Source: Gammaproteobacteria bacterium
Lineage (GTDB): Bacteria; Pseudomonadota; Gammaproteobacteria; Pseudomonadales; Azotimanducaceae
Assembly: GCA_028824555.1 (NCBI GenBank)
Contig: JAPPDJ010000055.1
Coordinates: 1-49,260, forward strand
DNA length: 49,260 nt
Reading direction: 5' to 3'
Shown piece by piece: positions 35,170-43,228 of the stretch (positions are counted from its first letter, which is position 1; the number at the start of each line of letters is the position of its first letter). The notes below the pieces were generated by a model. It had not been told where the DNA came from. It did no database searches and saw only the letters and a program-made list of their open reading frames with translations. The position numbers and the translations under genes are program-made.

Positions 35170-36348
35170 ATGGAACGCAGCTTGCGGGGCACCGTTGCCA
35201 TTGCCGGTGTGGGCGAGACGGCCTACTACAAGCGCGGGCAGGCGCCGGATGCGGAGTTTAAGCTGGCGCTAATGGCGGTGCTGGCAGCTTGCGAGGACGC
35301 CGGCATTTCGCCGAAGCAAGTAGATGGGTTCGCGTCCTTCTCGAATGATCGCAGCGATCCTTCGCGGCTGGCGGCGGCGCTTGGCATTCACGATCTGCGC
35401 TTCGCCAACATGCAGTGGGGCGGCGGTGGGGGCGGCGGCTCCGGTGCCCTCGCCAATGCTGCGGCGGCGGTGGCGACGGGGATGGCCGAGTGCGTGGTCG
35501 TGTTCCGAGCGCTGGCGCAGGGGCAATTCGGGCGGTTCGGCCAAGGCCCGGTGCGCAACGTCATTTCCGGCGACGGCGCGCACACGGTTCCGTATGGCCT
35601 CATGTCGCCGGCGCAGAGCTTCGCCATGAAGGTGAAGCGCTTCATGCACGAGCATGGGGTGGAGCAGAGCGCGCTGCGGGCGCTGTCGCTGGCGTCGTAT
35701 CACCATGCCCAGAACAACCCGAGGGCAGTGATGTACGGGCGGCCGCTCACCGAAGAGAAGTACGACGACTCGCGCTGGATCGTCGAGCCGTTCCATCTGT
35801 TCGACTGCTGCCTCGAGAACGACGGCGCCGCGGCCATGATCGTGGTGCCGGCCGAACGCGCCCAGGACTACCCACACAAGCCGACGTACCTCTTGGGCGC
35901 GGTGTCCGGCTCGCACTATCGCGCCGGCGCCAGCGTTCACAATGCACCCGACTACGCCACCTCCACCTTCAAGACCTGCGCTCCCCGGCTCTACGACATG
36001 GCCGAGGTGGGGCCAGGCGACGTGGACGTGCTGCAGTGCTACGAGAACTTCACTGGCGGCGTGCTGATGAGCATCGTCGAACACGGCTTCTGCGAGCCGG
36101 ACGAGTGCAACGAGTTTCTGGTGAAGGAAAACTTGGTGGCACCGGACGGCGAGTTGCCCACCAACACAAGCGGCGGCAATCTGGCGGAGTGCTACATGCA
36201 CGGCCTGGGGCTCAACATCGAGGCGGTGCGGCAGATTCGCGGTGAGTCCAGCAATCAGGTGGAGGACGTGGACATCTCGATGGTGGTCTCCGGCCCCATG
36301 GTGACCCCGGTGAGCTCCTGCATCTTCGGCACGGAGGCGACGTTGTGA
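35170..36348 (+). CDS. thiolase superfamily protein (acetyl-CoA acetyltransferase / lipid-transfer type)
   Basis: 392 residues of the thiolase fold in the SCP-x/acetyl-CoA acetyltransferase-like group often paired with DUF35 proteins. It starts VAIAGVGETAYYKRG; a glycine-rich GGGGGGGSGALANAAAAVATG follows WGG where canonical thiolases carry the nucleophilic Cys, so classical condensation is doubtful. NTSGGNLAECYMHGLG holds a conserved His near the C-terminus. AGGGAG lies before the ATG. The stop overlaps the next gene by 4 bases. Confidence 0.88.
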   Translation: MERSLRGTVAIAGVGETAYYKRGQAPDAEFKLALMAVLAACEDAGISPKQVDGFASFSNDRSDPSRLAAALGIHDLRFANMQWGGGGGGGSGALANAAAAVATGMAECVVVFRALAQGQFGRFGQGPVRNVISGDGAHTVPYGLMSPAQSFAMKVKRFMHEHGVEQSALRALSLASYHHAQNNPRAVMYGRPLTEEKYDDSRWIVEPFHLFDCCLENDGAAAMIVVPAERAQDYPHKPTYLLGAVSGSHYRAGASVHNAPDYATSTFKTCAPRLYDMAEVGPGDVDVLQCYENFTGGVLMSIVEHGFCEPDECNEFLVKENLVAPDGELPTNTSGGNLAECYMHGLGLNIEAVRQIRGESSNQVEDVDISMVVSGPMVTPVSSCIFGTEATL

Positions 36349-36791
36349 GCGGCGGCACGGGATATCTCCATTCTGGGCTGCCGAAGCCGGTTCCCGCAGC
36401 AGACGGCTTGGACGCGCCGTTCTGGGAGGGCGTTGCCGAGGGCAAGCTCAAGCTGCAGAGGTGCAGGGCATGCGGGCGCTGGCAATGGGGGCCGGAGTGG
36501 ATCTGCCACAACTGCCACAGCGACGACTTGGTCTTCGAGGAAGTGCCGCCAGTGGGGCGCATCTACAGCTTCGAGCGGGTGTGGCATCCGGTGCATCCGG
36601 CGCTCAAGGACCAGGGGCCTTACATCGTTGTGCTGGTGGAGTTCCCGGAGCACGACCAGGCGCGCATCGTCGGCAATCTCCTGGGCGACCCGCATCAGGA
36701 CGTGGCGATTGGCGATGAGGTGCACGCGGTTTTCGAGCACCACCAGGATGAGGACCCGGCATTCTCGCTGGTGCAGTGGCAGGTCGCCTGA
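36345..36791 (+). CDS. Zn-ribbon/OB-fold (DUF35) protein partner of the thiolase
   Basis: 148 residues. A rubredoxin-like zinc ribbon (CRACGRWQWGPEWICHNC, four Cys) is followed by an OB fold. Such proteins form complexes with the neighbouring thiolase-like enzymes and may hold the acyl-CoA. GTG start in a GTGA overlap. Confidence 0.9.
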   Translation: MSGGTGYLHSGLPKPVPAADGLDAPFWEGVAEGKLKLQRCRACGRWQWGPEWICHNCHSDDLVFEEVPPVGRIYSFERVWHPVHPALKDQGPYIVVLVEFPEHDQARIVGNLLGDPHQDVAIGDEVHAVFEHHQDEDPAFSLVQWQVA

Positions 36792-36881
36792 CGGGCGCCA
36801 ACGCTCTCCTTCGGCGAGGGCAAGATGCCCTCCCTCGTACGGACCTCGCCAGCAACCGAAGTCTGCGCTTCCTAGGAGCGT

Positions 36882-36920
36882 GCGCCGTAGAAATGGCGCG
36901 ACAGCGTCATTCTACGGCGC
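36882..36920. terminator. hairpin after the thiolase/DUF35 operon
   Basis: GCGCCGTAGAA (36882-36892) pairs perfectly with TTCTACGGCGC (36910-36920) around a 17-base loop. No T-run; it could be another palindromic element. Confidence 0.45.
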
Positions 36921-36988
36921 GAGGTCATAGGTAGGTGGGGGCTGGGGCCAGACGCCGAGCGCTAGCGAGGGGTTTGGCGGCGCTAGGG
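36921..36988 (+). repeat. dispersed 67-bp repeat, copy A
   Basis: Nearly identical to the reverse complement of 47497-47564 (AGGTCATAGG, then GTGGGGGCTGGGGCCAGAC, then GCGAGGGGTTTGGCGGCGC). Copy A has one extra C (GAGCGCTAGCG versus GAGCGTAGCG), which removes an in-frame TAG and lets the downstream gene start inside the repeat. Confidence 0.85.
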
Positions 36989-38605
36989 CGGTGCCTCAGC
37001 CTCGGGTCCGTAGCGCTTGTCGGAGCGGCGCTAGCGGAAAATCTGCGCTTCGTCGATGCAGCCGACGCCAGCGGGCTCACCTTCACCCACGTCAACGGCA
37101 TGACCGGAGAGCTGTGGATGGCGGAGATGATGGGGGCTGGCGCCGGCATCCTCGACTTCGACAGCGACGGGCGCATGGATGTTTGGCTGGTTCAGGGGGG
37201 GCCGCTCGAGGGCGACGGGTTGCGGCCTTGTGATCGGCTGTTTCGGAATGTCAGCGATGCCGATGGGCTTCGCTTTGAAGACGTGACGGATCGTTCCGGC
37301 ATTTGCGCGGACCGCTATGGCATGGGCATCGCCACCGGCGACATCGACAACGACGGCGATGCCGATGTCTTTCTCGCCAACTTCGGCGCCAATCAACTGT
37401 TCGAGAATCTGGGCGAAGGCCACTTTCGAGACATCACTGCGCGCTCCGGCATCGCGGGCGAACGCTGGTCGGTGAGCGCGAGCCTTGCCGACTACGACGG
37501 CGATGGGCTCTTGGATCTGTATGTCGCCAACTATGTGGACTTTCGACTCGACAACCATCGCACTTGCTACAGCACGGCATCCACCCCGGGCTACTGTGCG
37601 CCGACTGCATATCGGCCTGTGTCCGACCGGCTGTATCGCAACCTTGGCGGGGGCCGATTCGAGGACGCGACCGCTGCCGCCGGCGTCGAGGGCCCCTATG
37701 GCGGCGCCTTGGGCATCGTTGCGGACGACTTCGACGGCGATGGCGACGTGGATTTCTATGTTGCCAACGATCAGATGGAGAACCGCATGTGGCTGAACCA
37801 AGGCGAGGGCCGGTTCGAGGACGACGCCCTCTTCGCCGGGGTCGCCGTGAACGCCGACGGCGACGCGGAGGCGAGCATGGGCGTCGCCGCCGCCGACTTC
37901 GATGCCGACTGCGACGTGGATCTCTTCATGACCCACCTCGCGGTGCAAACCAACACGCTCTACGTCAACGACGGCAAGGGCTGGTTTCTCGATCGCTCGG
38001 CGGTGACGGGGGTCGCCGCCGACAGCATTCCCTTCACAGGCTTCGGCACGGGTTGGTTCGATGCCGACAACGACGGCGACCTCGACATCTTCAGCGCCAA
38101 CGGCGCAGTGACGGCCATCGCAGGGCAGCCGCCGGGCCCCTTGGGCCTGCCGCTGCGCCAGCGCAACCAAATCTGGCGCCTCGACTCAGGTCGTTATGCG
38201 GAAGTGTCCGGCGTCGAGGCATTCGCGCTGGAGGAGGTGAGCCGGGGCGCGGCACTCGGCGATCTCGACAACGACGGCGATCTCGACATCGTGGTCACGA
38301 ACAACCGCGGGCCGGCGCGGCTCTATCGCAACGACACCGAGGGCGGGCATTGGCTGGGCGTTGCCCTATCCGGCCAAGCCGGGCTGGCAATCGGCACGAC
38401 CATCTCCCTCGATGGCGAGCCCTGCACCGCCCGCCGCATCGCCACCGACGGCAGCTACGCCTCCGCCCGCGATCCGCGCGTCGTCTTTGGCCTCGGCAAA
38501 GACGACTCCCCCCGCTCGGTCCACGTCCACTGGCCGGACGGCTTCGAGCAGCGCGTCGGCCCTCTAGTGCCAAACCGCTACCACGCGATACAACGCGGAC
38601 CGTAA
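36935..38605 (+). CDS. exported FG-GAP/VCBS repeat protein with ASPIC/UnbV C-terminus
   Basis: 556 residues. A hydrophobic leader (LSLGSVALVGAALAE) suggests export. The body has seven or so FG-GAP/VCBS blades with Ca-binding Asp-rich loops (DFDSDGRMDVW, DIDNDGDADVF, DYDGDGLLDLY, DFDGDGDVDFY, DADNDGDLDIF, DLDNDGDLDIV), a beta-propeller. Residues about 470-556 are the ASPIC/UnbV domain (HVHWPDGFEQRV). Function likely cell-surface binding, unknown ligand. The GTG start and first about 18 codons lie inside a dispersed repeat; TTG at 36974 is the alternative. Confidence 0.87.
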   Translation: MGAGARRRALARGLAALGRCLSLGSVALVGAALAENLRFVDAADASGLTFTHVNGMTGELWMAEMMGAGAGILDFDSDGRMDVWLVQGGPLEGDGLRPCDRLFRNVSDADGLRFEDVTDRSGICADRYGMGIATGDIDNDGDADVFLANFGANQLFENLGEGHFRDITARSGIAGERWSVSASLADYDGDGLLDLYVANYVDFRLDNHRTCYSTASTPGYCAPTAYRPVSDRLYRNLGGGRFEDATAAAGVEGPYGGALGIVADDFDGDGDVDFYVANDQMENRMWLNQGEGRFEDDALFAGVAVNADGDAEASMGVAAADFDADCDVDLFMTHLAVQTNTLYVNDGKGWFLDRSAVTGVAADSIPFTGFGTGWFDADNDGDLDIFSANGAVTAIAGQPPGPLGLPLRQRNQIWRLDSGRYAEVSGVEAFALEEVSRGAALGDLDNDGDLDIVVTNNRGPARLYRNDTEGGHWLGVALSGQAGLAIGTTISLDGEPCTARRIATDGSYASARDPRVVFGLGKDDSPRSVHVHWPDGFEQRVGPLVPNRYHAIQRGP

Positions 38606-38636
38606 AGCCTTGCCGCGAAAGCGACGCAGCCTCTGG

Positions 38637-40547
38637 TTAGGGCAAAGCGACCTTGCCCGCGGCGTAGTCACGGGCCCATTGGAGGTGCCAGTCATTGGTG
38701 TCGTCTGATTCGACGGGCACGAACTGGGCGGCGGTCGCGAGGGGGGCTCGGCTGGCGTGGTGATAGACGATGCGCTCGGTTGTGACGCCTTCGGTCAGTT
38801 CGAGAAAGAGTGGGATGTAATCGGTGCCGCCGGCGAAGACGAGGCGGCTGGTTCCTTCGCTAGGCAGGCGGCGGAGGTCATTGTAGGAATCTCGTGGGCG
38901 CCGGCGTTTGTAGGTGGCTACGCCGTTGCTGAACGTAATGTCGTAGGTTGGGGTGAGGAAGTCCGACTCGATGAGACCCCAGCCGGCCGAGAGGATGAAA
39001 AGGTTCTCGGGCTCGACCCCCTCTGCCAGCGTGCGATAGGCGTCGTCTTCGTATAGCCGCCAGGCTGGCAACAGACCCAAGGGATTGTCTTCGGGCGTAC
39101 CGTTGTAGGCGACAAGTGCGTCCCGGAAGGTCTGGATGCCGTCGGCGCGGTCGTCGGGTCGGCGATAGGCCATTCCCGGGTCGCTCGGCGCAACGCCCGG
39201 TTCGGCCACGAACACGACAGGGCGGCCGTCGGGCAGAACCATGTGGCCGGCACTCGCTACCTTGTCTTCGCCGCCCTGAATCACCACCACGGTTCTGGGC
39301 GGGCCCGAGTATCTAGTCCGGGGAGCCATTGCGGCGGTTCCCGCATCGGCTGCGGGCGCAGTTGGCGGCATAGCAGCACGTGCTTCGGCCACGGCGGGCG
39401 GCGCCTCAGCCGTCGCAGGAGGAGTTGGGACGTTGCCCCGCGTTGAGGGCTCTTGCTGCGAGGGGAAGCCCCTCGTGCTCCCCCGCGCTGAGGGCTCTTT
39501 CATCGAGGGGAAGCCCCTCGTGCTCCCCCGCGCTGAGGGCTCCTTCATCGAGGGGAAGCCCCTCGTGCTCCCCCGCGCTGAGGGCTCCTGCCAAGCCGGC
39601 TCCGTCGCTGGTGGCGCGGCAGCCGGTGCCGCCTCCTCGCCGGCAGTCACGTCCGAGAGAGCAAAGGTGAATTGGGTGCTGGCGCCAACTCGCGCACCCT
39701 CTTGGTGAACAATCGTCACGTCCGCCAAAGCGGCGAACTTGCGCCCGCGCAAGGCGTTTACCACGCTGGCGTATCGGTTTTGCAGCCCCATTTCGTTGTG
39801 CAGGTCGCCGGCGCGCACGGTCACCGTTTGCTGGTTCGCGTCTCTCGCCGGCGCGATCACGGTGGCGAAGGTAAACAGGCGAATGCGGTCCGCTTCGCTG
39901 CGGGCCTCTTCGGCGCCGGCAGGGGGGCTGGCGGGAGCGCCCGCTTCTGTCGTGGGGGTGGTATCGCTGCCTTCGCTGTCGCTGTCGCCTGTGGCGGCTT
40001 CCTCAGCGGCCTTCTGCAAACCGCCGGAACGAAAGAAGGTGAGGGTGGCGGAGTGCAGGTTCACTTCCTGCGTGGACCAGCCGGCCTTGAGCCAGGCGTT
40101 GGATTGGCTCTTGCCAGTGTTGGCCCACCAGGCGGGATAGATCAAGGCGGAGCGCGGCAGGGGATTGGCCAGAATGGATCGAATCTCGGCGAAGGTGGTC
40201 TTCCAGACATCGCCTTCGACGTCGCACAGGTGATGGTAAAGCGGGGCGTACTTCGGGCCGACACCGGGTGGTCGTTCCTTGGGGGTTGGCGGTACCCGGG
40301 CCTGGGGTGCAGGGGCGGACTCCTCCTTTGACGGGAGTCCCCTCGTGCGGGGCTCCTCCACAGGCACCCTCGGCGCCGCGTCCGTCCCGACAAGGTCGTC
40401 GATGCTCCCGGCCGGCTCAGCCGGCGCCCCGGATGCGGACCGACCAAGGACGAAGAGCCGACGCAGGAAGCCGACCGCACGCGCCAGCAAACCACGCGAA
40501 GCGGCTTGCTGTTGCTTCCGTTCGGTCGTGTCTGACGTCGAGGTCAC
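38637..40547 (-). CDS. multidomain protein: DUF7662-like, winged-helix-like and YaaA/DUF6884-like domains
   Basis: 636 residues, not a known architecture to me. Residues 97-175 (KYAPLYHHL, TFAEIRSIL, LPRSALIYPAWWAN, WLKAGW) look like DUF7662. Residues about 221-297 (TVTVRAGDLHNEMGLQNRYASVVNAL) resemble a small winged-helix DNA-binding domain. Residues 321-371 are 15-residue repeats (EPSARGSTRGFPSMK) from the 45-bp DNA repeat. Residues about 415-636 contain LFILSAGWGLIESDFLTPTYDITFS, like YaaA/DUF6884 proteins. Linkers are Ala/Pro rich. A GTG start is used; no clear ribosome site. Divergent from the glycosyltransferase. Function unknown; nucleic-acid related by inference. Confidence 0.65.
   Translation of the reverse strand: MTSTSDTTERKQQQAASRGLLARAVGFLRRLFVLGRSASGAPAEPAGSIDDLVGTDAAPRVPVEEPRTRGLPSKEESAPAPQARVPPTPKERPPGVGPKYAPLYHHLCDVEGDVWKTTFAEIRSILANPLPRSALIYPAWWANTGKSQSNAWLKAGWSTQEVNLHSATLTFFRSGGLQKAAEEAATGDSDSEGSDTTPTTEAGAPASPPAGAEEARSEADRIRLFTFATVIAPARDANQQTVTVRAGDLHNEMGLQNRYASVVNALRGRKFAALADVTIVHQEGARVGASTQFTFALSDVTAGEEAAPAAAPPATEPAWQEPSARGSTRGFPSMKEPSARGSTRGFPSMKEPSARGSTRGFPSQQEPSTRGNVPTPPATAEAPPAVAEARAAMPPTAPAADAGTAAMAPRTRYSGPPRTVVVIQGGEDKVASAGHMVLPDGRPVVFVAEPGVAPSDPGMAYRRPDDRADGIQTFRDALVAYNGTPEDNPLGLLPAWRLYEDDAYRTLAEGVEPENLFILSAGWGLIESDFLTPTYDITFSNGVATYKRRRPRDSYNDLRRLPSEGTSRLVFAGGTDYIPLFLELTEGVTTERIVYHHASRAPLATAAQFVPVESDDTNDWHLQWARDYAAGKVALP
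39433..39594 (-). repeat. 45-bp tandem repeat, 3 full and 2 partial copies, in frame
   Basis: Full units at 39445-39489, 39490-39534 and 39535-39579, with partial units on both sides. On the minus strand they encode EPSARGSTRGFPS followed by MK or QQ. The hairpin core CGAGGGG-CTT-CCCCTCG is intact in all. They lie in the Ala/Pro-rich linker of the DUF7662-like protein. A further deleted copy (PRTRGLPSKEE) is at 40325-40358. Confidence 0.92.
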
Positions 40548-40613
40548 GTCACAAATCTTATCAGGTGTTCCATAGCAACACGGTGCTAACCCAACTCCAA
40601 AGCAACTGCCCCG

Positions 40614-40640
40614 TAGGAGCGGGCTTGTCCCCGCCCATCT
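40614..40640 (+). repeat. palindromic element, family 3
   Basis: GTAGGAGCGGGCTTGTCCCCGCCC in the 191-base divergent gap between the DUF7662-like gene and the glycosyltransferase. The copy at 42605 has the same core and a similar right flank (CCCATNT-GAAT). Confidence 0.6.
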
Positions 40641-40738
40641 CGAATGTAACGCCAGAACCCGCATTGAACGCATCGACGAATTCTGGGAGCGCAACGACCT
40701 GTAGGTCCGCAAGCGCACCATGCTACTTTCTGCGCGCA

Positions 40739-42589
40739 ATGAGCCAATCCCGGACGATCCTTCGCCGCCTGAACCGCCTCGGTTGGCTGCTGGCAAACCT
40801 CGGCGCCTGCGTGCAGTTCGCTGGCGGCGCCGTCGGTTTCCTGAAGCGCGCCACGCGCACCTTGGCAGCGGGACAGTGGCGACATCTCGTGGCCTGGATG
40901 GTCATGGCGGTGAGCTACGTCGGCCGCACCGATAGCAAGCGGTATCGACACTGGCTGGCTAGGACGGCGCCGGCGCAGCCCCCCGATGGCCAAGTGAGCG
41001 CTGTGCTGGCGTCTGTGGGCGTGCCGGCTGGGCAATTTGGGGCATTTCTTGCGCTGATATCGGCACAGCGCAAGCCCTGGCTCGACCTCGTCATGGTCGT
41101 CGAGCAGGGGCAGCGCCGGCAGGTCGAGGCGCACTTCGAGGCGACGGGGCAGCAAGCGTGCATTGTTGACAGCGAAGGCAATGCCACCAGTGATTTGCTC
41201 CGTGGCCTGCGTCGGTCCATTGCGGAAAGCGAGGGACGCGTTCGCTACATCGCCTTGCTGGCTCCAGGCTGCATTCCGGGCGACATGCCCCTGGCAGCAG
41301 CGGGGAGCACACTGCTCTACGGGGACGAGGACGAAATCGACGACCGTGGCGAACGCAGCCGACCCCTGTTCAAGCCAGCCTTCTCGCCGGACCTGCTGCT
41401 CTACAGGGACTACATGTCGTCCTGTCTGGTGCTGACCACAGATCTCGCCCGCAGCGTTGCGGAACAGACGGAGCCAGCGGTTGCCGATCTTCACAGCCTT
41501 GCCTTGGTGCTGACAGAAGCCGCAGAGCGCGTGGAACACGTCGGTGCCTTCACGGTACATCGGTTGGTGCCGGAGCCCTCAGCTAGGGGGAGCACGAGGG
41601 CCTTCCCGTCGCAGCAAGAGCCCTCAGCGCGGGGGGGCTCGAGGGGCCTCCCCCCGAAAAAGAGCACCACAGCCGAGATTCCGGAGCATCTAGCCCGCCA
41701 TTTGCGCGGTTGCTACGGCGAACGGGCGACAGTGCAAAAGACTCGGGACGGCTGGACCTGCAGCTTCGGCTCTCGCGACTCCGGCGCTGACAGGGTGTCG
41801 ATCATCATCCCGACCCGAGACCGCATCGATTTGCTCGCGCCCTGCATCGAGGGAATCCACGCGACGAACCAAGGCTCCTTCGAGTGCATCATCATCGACA
41901 ACGGCTCGGTCGCCCCGGAAACCAAACGCTGGCTCGCCGGGGCGCCGGCGAGGTTTCCGGCACTCAAGGTGGTGGAGGCACCGGAACCGTTCAACTGGAG
42001 CCGACTCAACAACCAAGGCATGCGGCATGCCGAAGGGGACGTGTTCCTGTTCCTCAACAACGACACCGAGGCTGCGTGCGAAGGCTGGATCGATCGGCTC
42101 GCCGACGTAGCCCTGCGCCCGGATGTCGGCGCCGTCGGCGGCTTGCTGCTCTACCCGGACGGCCTCATCCAGCACGCTGGCGTCGTTACCGGCTTCGGTG
42201 GCTGCGCCGATCACATCTACGTCGGCACTCACCCGGATGCCGGCCAGCACATGTTCGTTCCGCCCACCGTGCCCCGCAACGTCTCGGCGGTGACCGGCGC
42301 CTGCCTCGCCGTGGCGCGCAGCACCGTGGATGCCATCGGCGGCTTCGACGAGGGCTACCGCGTCGTCGGCAGCGACGTCGAGTTCTGCATCCGAGCCATG
42401 CACGCCGGGCTCCGGAACGTCTATCTGCCGGATGTGCGGTTGGTGCACCACGAGTCGCAATCGCGCACGAAGAGGGACCCGGAAGCCGACGTCGAGCGCC
42501 TGCGGGCAATGATCGCGCAACGCCCTTCCGACCCTTACTTCAACCCGAAGCTGTCAATGATCTCGCTGTACCCCAGCTACCCCGTGTGA
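40739..42589 (+). CDS. glycosyltransferase with two GT2-like domains
   Basis: 616 residues. The C-terminal domain (about 353-600) is a GT2 transferase: VSIIIPTRDRIDLLAPCIEGI, ECIIIDNGS, FLFLNNDTE (the DxD-like metal site reads NND), VTGACLAVARS, GFDEGYRVVGSDVEFCIRA and LVHHES. The N-terminal part (about 85-270) is a degenerate second GT-A-like domain (LYGDEDEID). Two 15-residue repeats (279-308) sit exactly between the domains. Probably makes surface polysaccharide. The ATG at 40739 has no clear ribosome site. Confidence 0.85.
   Translation: MSQSRTILRRLNRLGWLLANLGACVQFAGGAVGFLKRATRTLAAGQWRHLVAWMVMAVSYVGRTDSKRYRHWLARTAPAQPPDGQVSAVLASVGVPAGQFGAFLALISAQRKPWLDLVMVVEQGQRRQVEAHFEATGQQACIVDSEGNATSDLLRGLRRSIAESEGRVRYIALLAPGCIPGDMPLAAAGSTLLYGDEDEIDDRGERSRPLFKPAFSPDLLLYRDYMSSCLVLTTDLARSVAEQTEPAVADLHSLALVLTEAAERVEHVGAFTVHRLVPEPSARGSTRAFPSQQEPSARGGSRGLPPKKSTTAEIPEHLARHLRGCYGERATVQKTRDGWTCSFGSRDSGADRVSIIIPTRDRIDLLAPCIEGIHATNQGSFECIIIDNGSVAPETKRWLAGAPARFPALKVVEAPEPFNWSRLNNQGMRHAEGDVFLFLNNDTEAACEGWIDRLADVALRPDVGAVGGLLLYPDGLIQHAGVVTGFGGCADHIYVGTHPDAGQHMFVPPTVPRNVSAVTGACLAVARSTVDAIGGFDEGYRVVGSDVEFCIRAMHAGLRNVYLPDVRLVHHESQSRTKRDPEADVERLRAMIAQRPSDPYFNPKLSMISLYPSYPV
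41573..41662 (+). repeat. 45-bp tandem repeat, 2 copies, in frame
   Basis: Units at 41573 and 41618, encoding EPSARGSTRAFPSQQ and EPSARGGSRGLPPKK, the same reading frame of the repeat as in the DUF7662-like protein. These copies are more diverged than the others and the hairpin is partly broken. Confidence 0.9.
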
Positions 42590-42604
42590 GCCGGACTCAC
42601 GCGC

Positions 42605-42701
42605 CGTAGGGGCGGGTTGTCCCCGCCCATGTTGAATTCATCGCAGCAACTGCCAACGCGCCCGTCAGGGCGCGCCGGGACGGGACAAGCCCGTCCCCTA
42701 C
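42605..42701. repeat. compound inverted repeat (families 3 and 2)
   Basis: Left arm GTAGGGGCGGGTTGTCCC and right arm GGGACAAGCCCGTCCCCTAC are family 3 in opposite orientations; between them a reversed family 2 element (GCAACTGCCAACGCGCCC-GTC-AGGGCGCG) is nested. It separates the glycosyltransferase stop from the tRNA gene. Confidence 0.75.
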
Positions 42702-42711
42702 AAAGTGAGGT

Positions 42712-42798
42712 TGGTGCCGAAGAGAGGACTCGAACCTCCACGAGCGAACGCTCACCACCCCCTCAAGATGGCGTGTCTACCAATTTCACCACTTCGGC
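42712..42798 (-). tRNA. tRNA-Leu (anticodon GAG)
   Basis: 87-base class II tRNA on the minus strand. The acceptor GCCGAAG pairs with CTTCGGC, the D region reads TGGTGAAATTGGTAGACACGC, the anticodon loop is CTTGAGG, a long variable arm follows, then GGTTCGAGTCC and an encoded CCA. Position after secG is classical. Confidence 0.96.
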
Positions 42799-42846
42799 AT
42801 GTCTTCGGGGCTGCCGCGGAGCCAGGACTCGGCCGCGCGGTGTCCG

Positions 42847-43200
42847 TCAGAAGTCGGGGATGTCGGAATCTACCGAATCGGGTTCGGTAGTCAAGTCTGG
42901 CGCCTCCGGCGGGGCCGGGGCCTCGAGTTCGGGAAGCCCCAGCGTTTGCATGGAGGCGGCGCGTTCCTTGGCCGTCCATGCCAGGCCAAAGGAGATGACG
43001 AAGAAGCCGATGGCGAGCCAGACCGTCATCTTGGTGAGGAACGAGGCCGCACCGGCGCTGCCGAACATGGTGTTGGCGCCGCCAGCACCGAATGCCGCGC
43101 CCACATCGGCGCCCTTGCCTTGCTGCAGGAGCACCAAGACGCCGAGCGCGATCGCATCGGCGACGAGCAGGATCAGGAGGACAGTTTCGATTGTGCTCAC
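42847..43200 (-). CDS. secG: preprotein translocase subunit SecG
   Basis: 117-residue inner-membrane subunit of SecYEG. Two membrane segments (VLLILLVADAIALGVLVLL and MTVWLAIGFFVISFGLAW) flank QQGKGADVGAAFGAGGANTMFGSAGAASFL, the typical SecG loop. The tail is Pro/Glu/Asp rich. The start is GTG (STIETVLL) with GAGGG upstream; the long in-frame upstream extension through the 45-bp repeats is rejected as non-coding. Confidence 0.95.
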   Translation of the reverse strand: MSTIETVLLILLVADAIALGVLVLLQQGKGADVGAAFGAGGANTMFGSAGAASFLTKMTVWLAIGFFVISFGLAWTAKERAASMQTLGLPELEAPAPPEAPDLTTEPDSVDSDIPDF

Positions 43201-43228
43201 TTGGCAACCCTCATTTCGTTCCCATCGG

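Noticed and set aside
40548-40796. Upstream extension of the DUF7662-like gene to an ATG at 40796
   Set aside because: It would cross a family 3 repeat and overlap the divergent glycosyltransferase start; residues are low-complexity.
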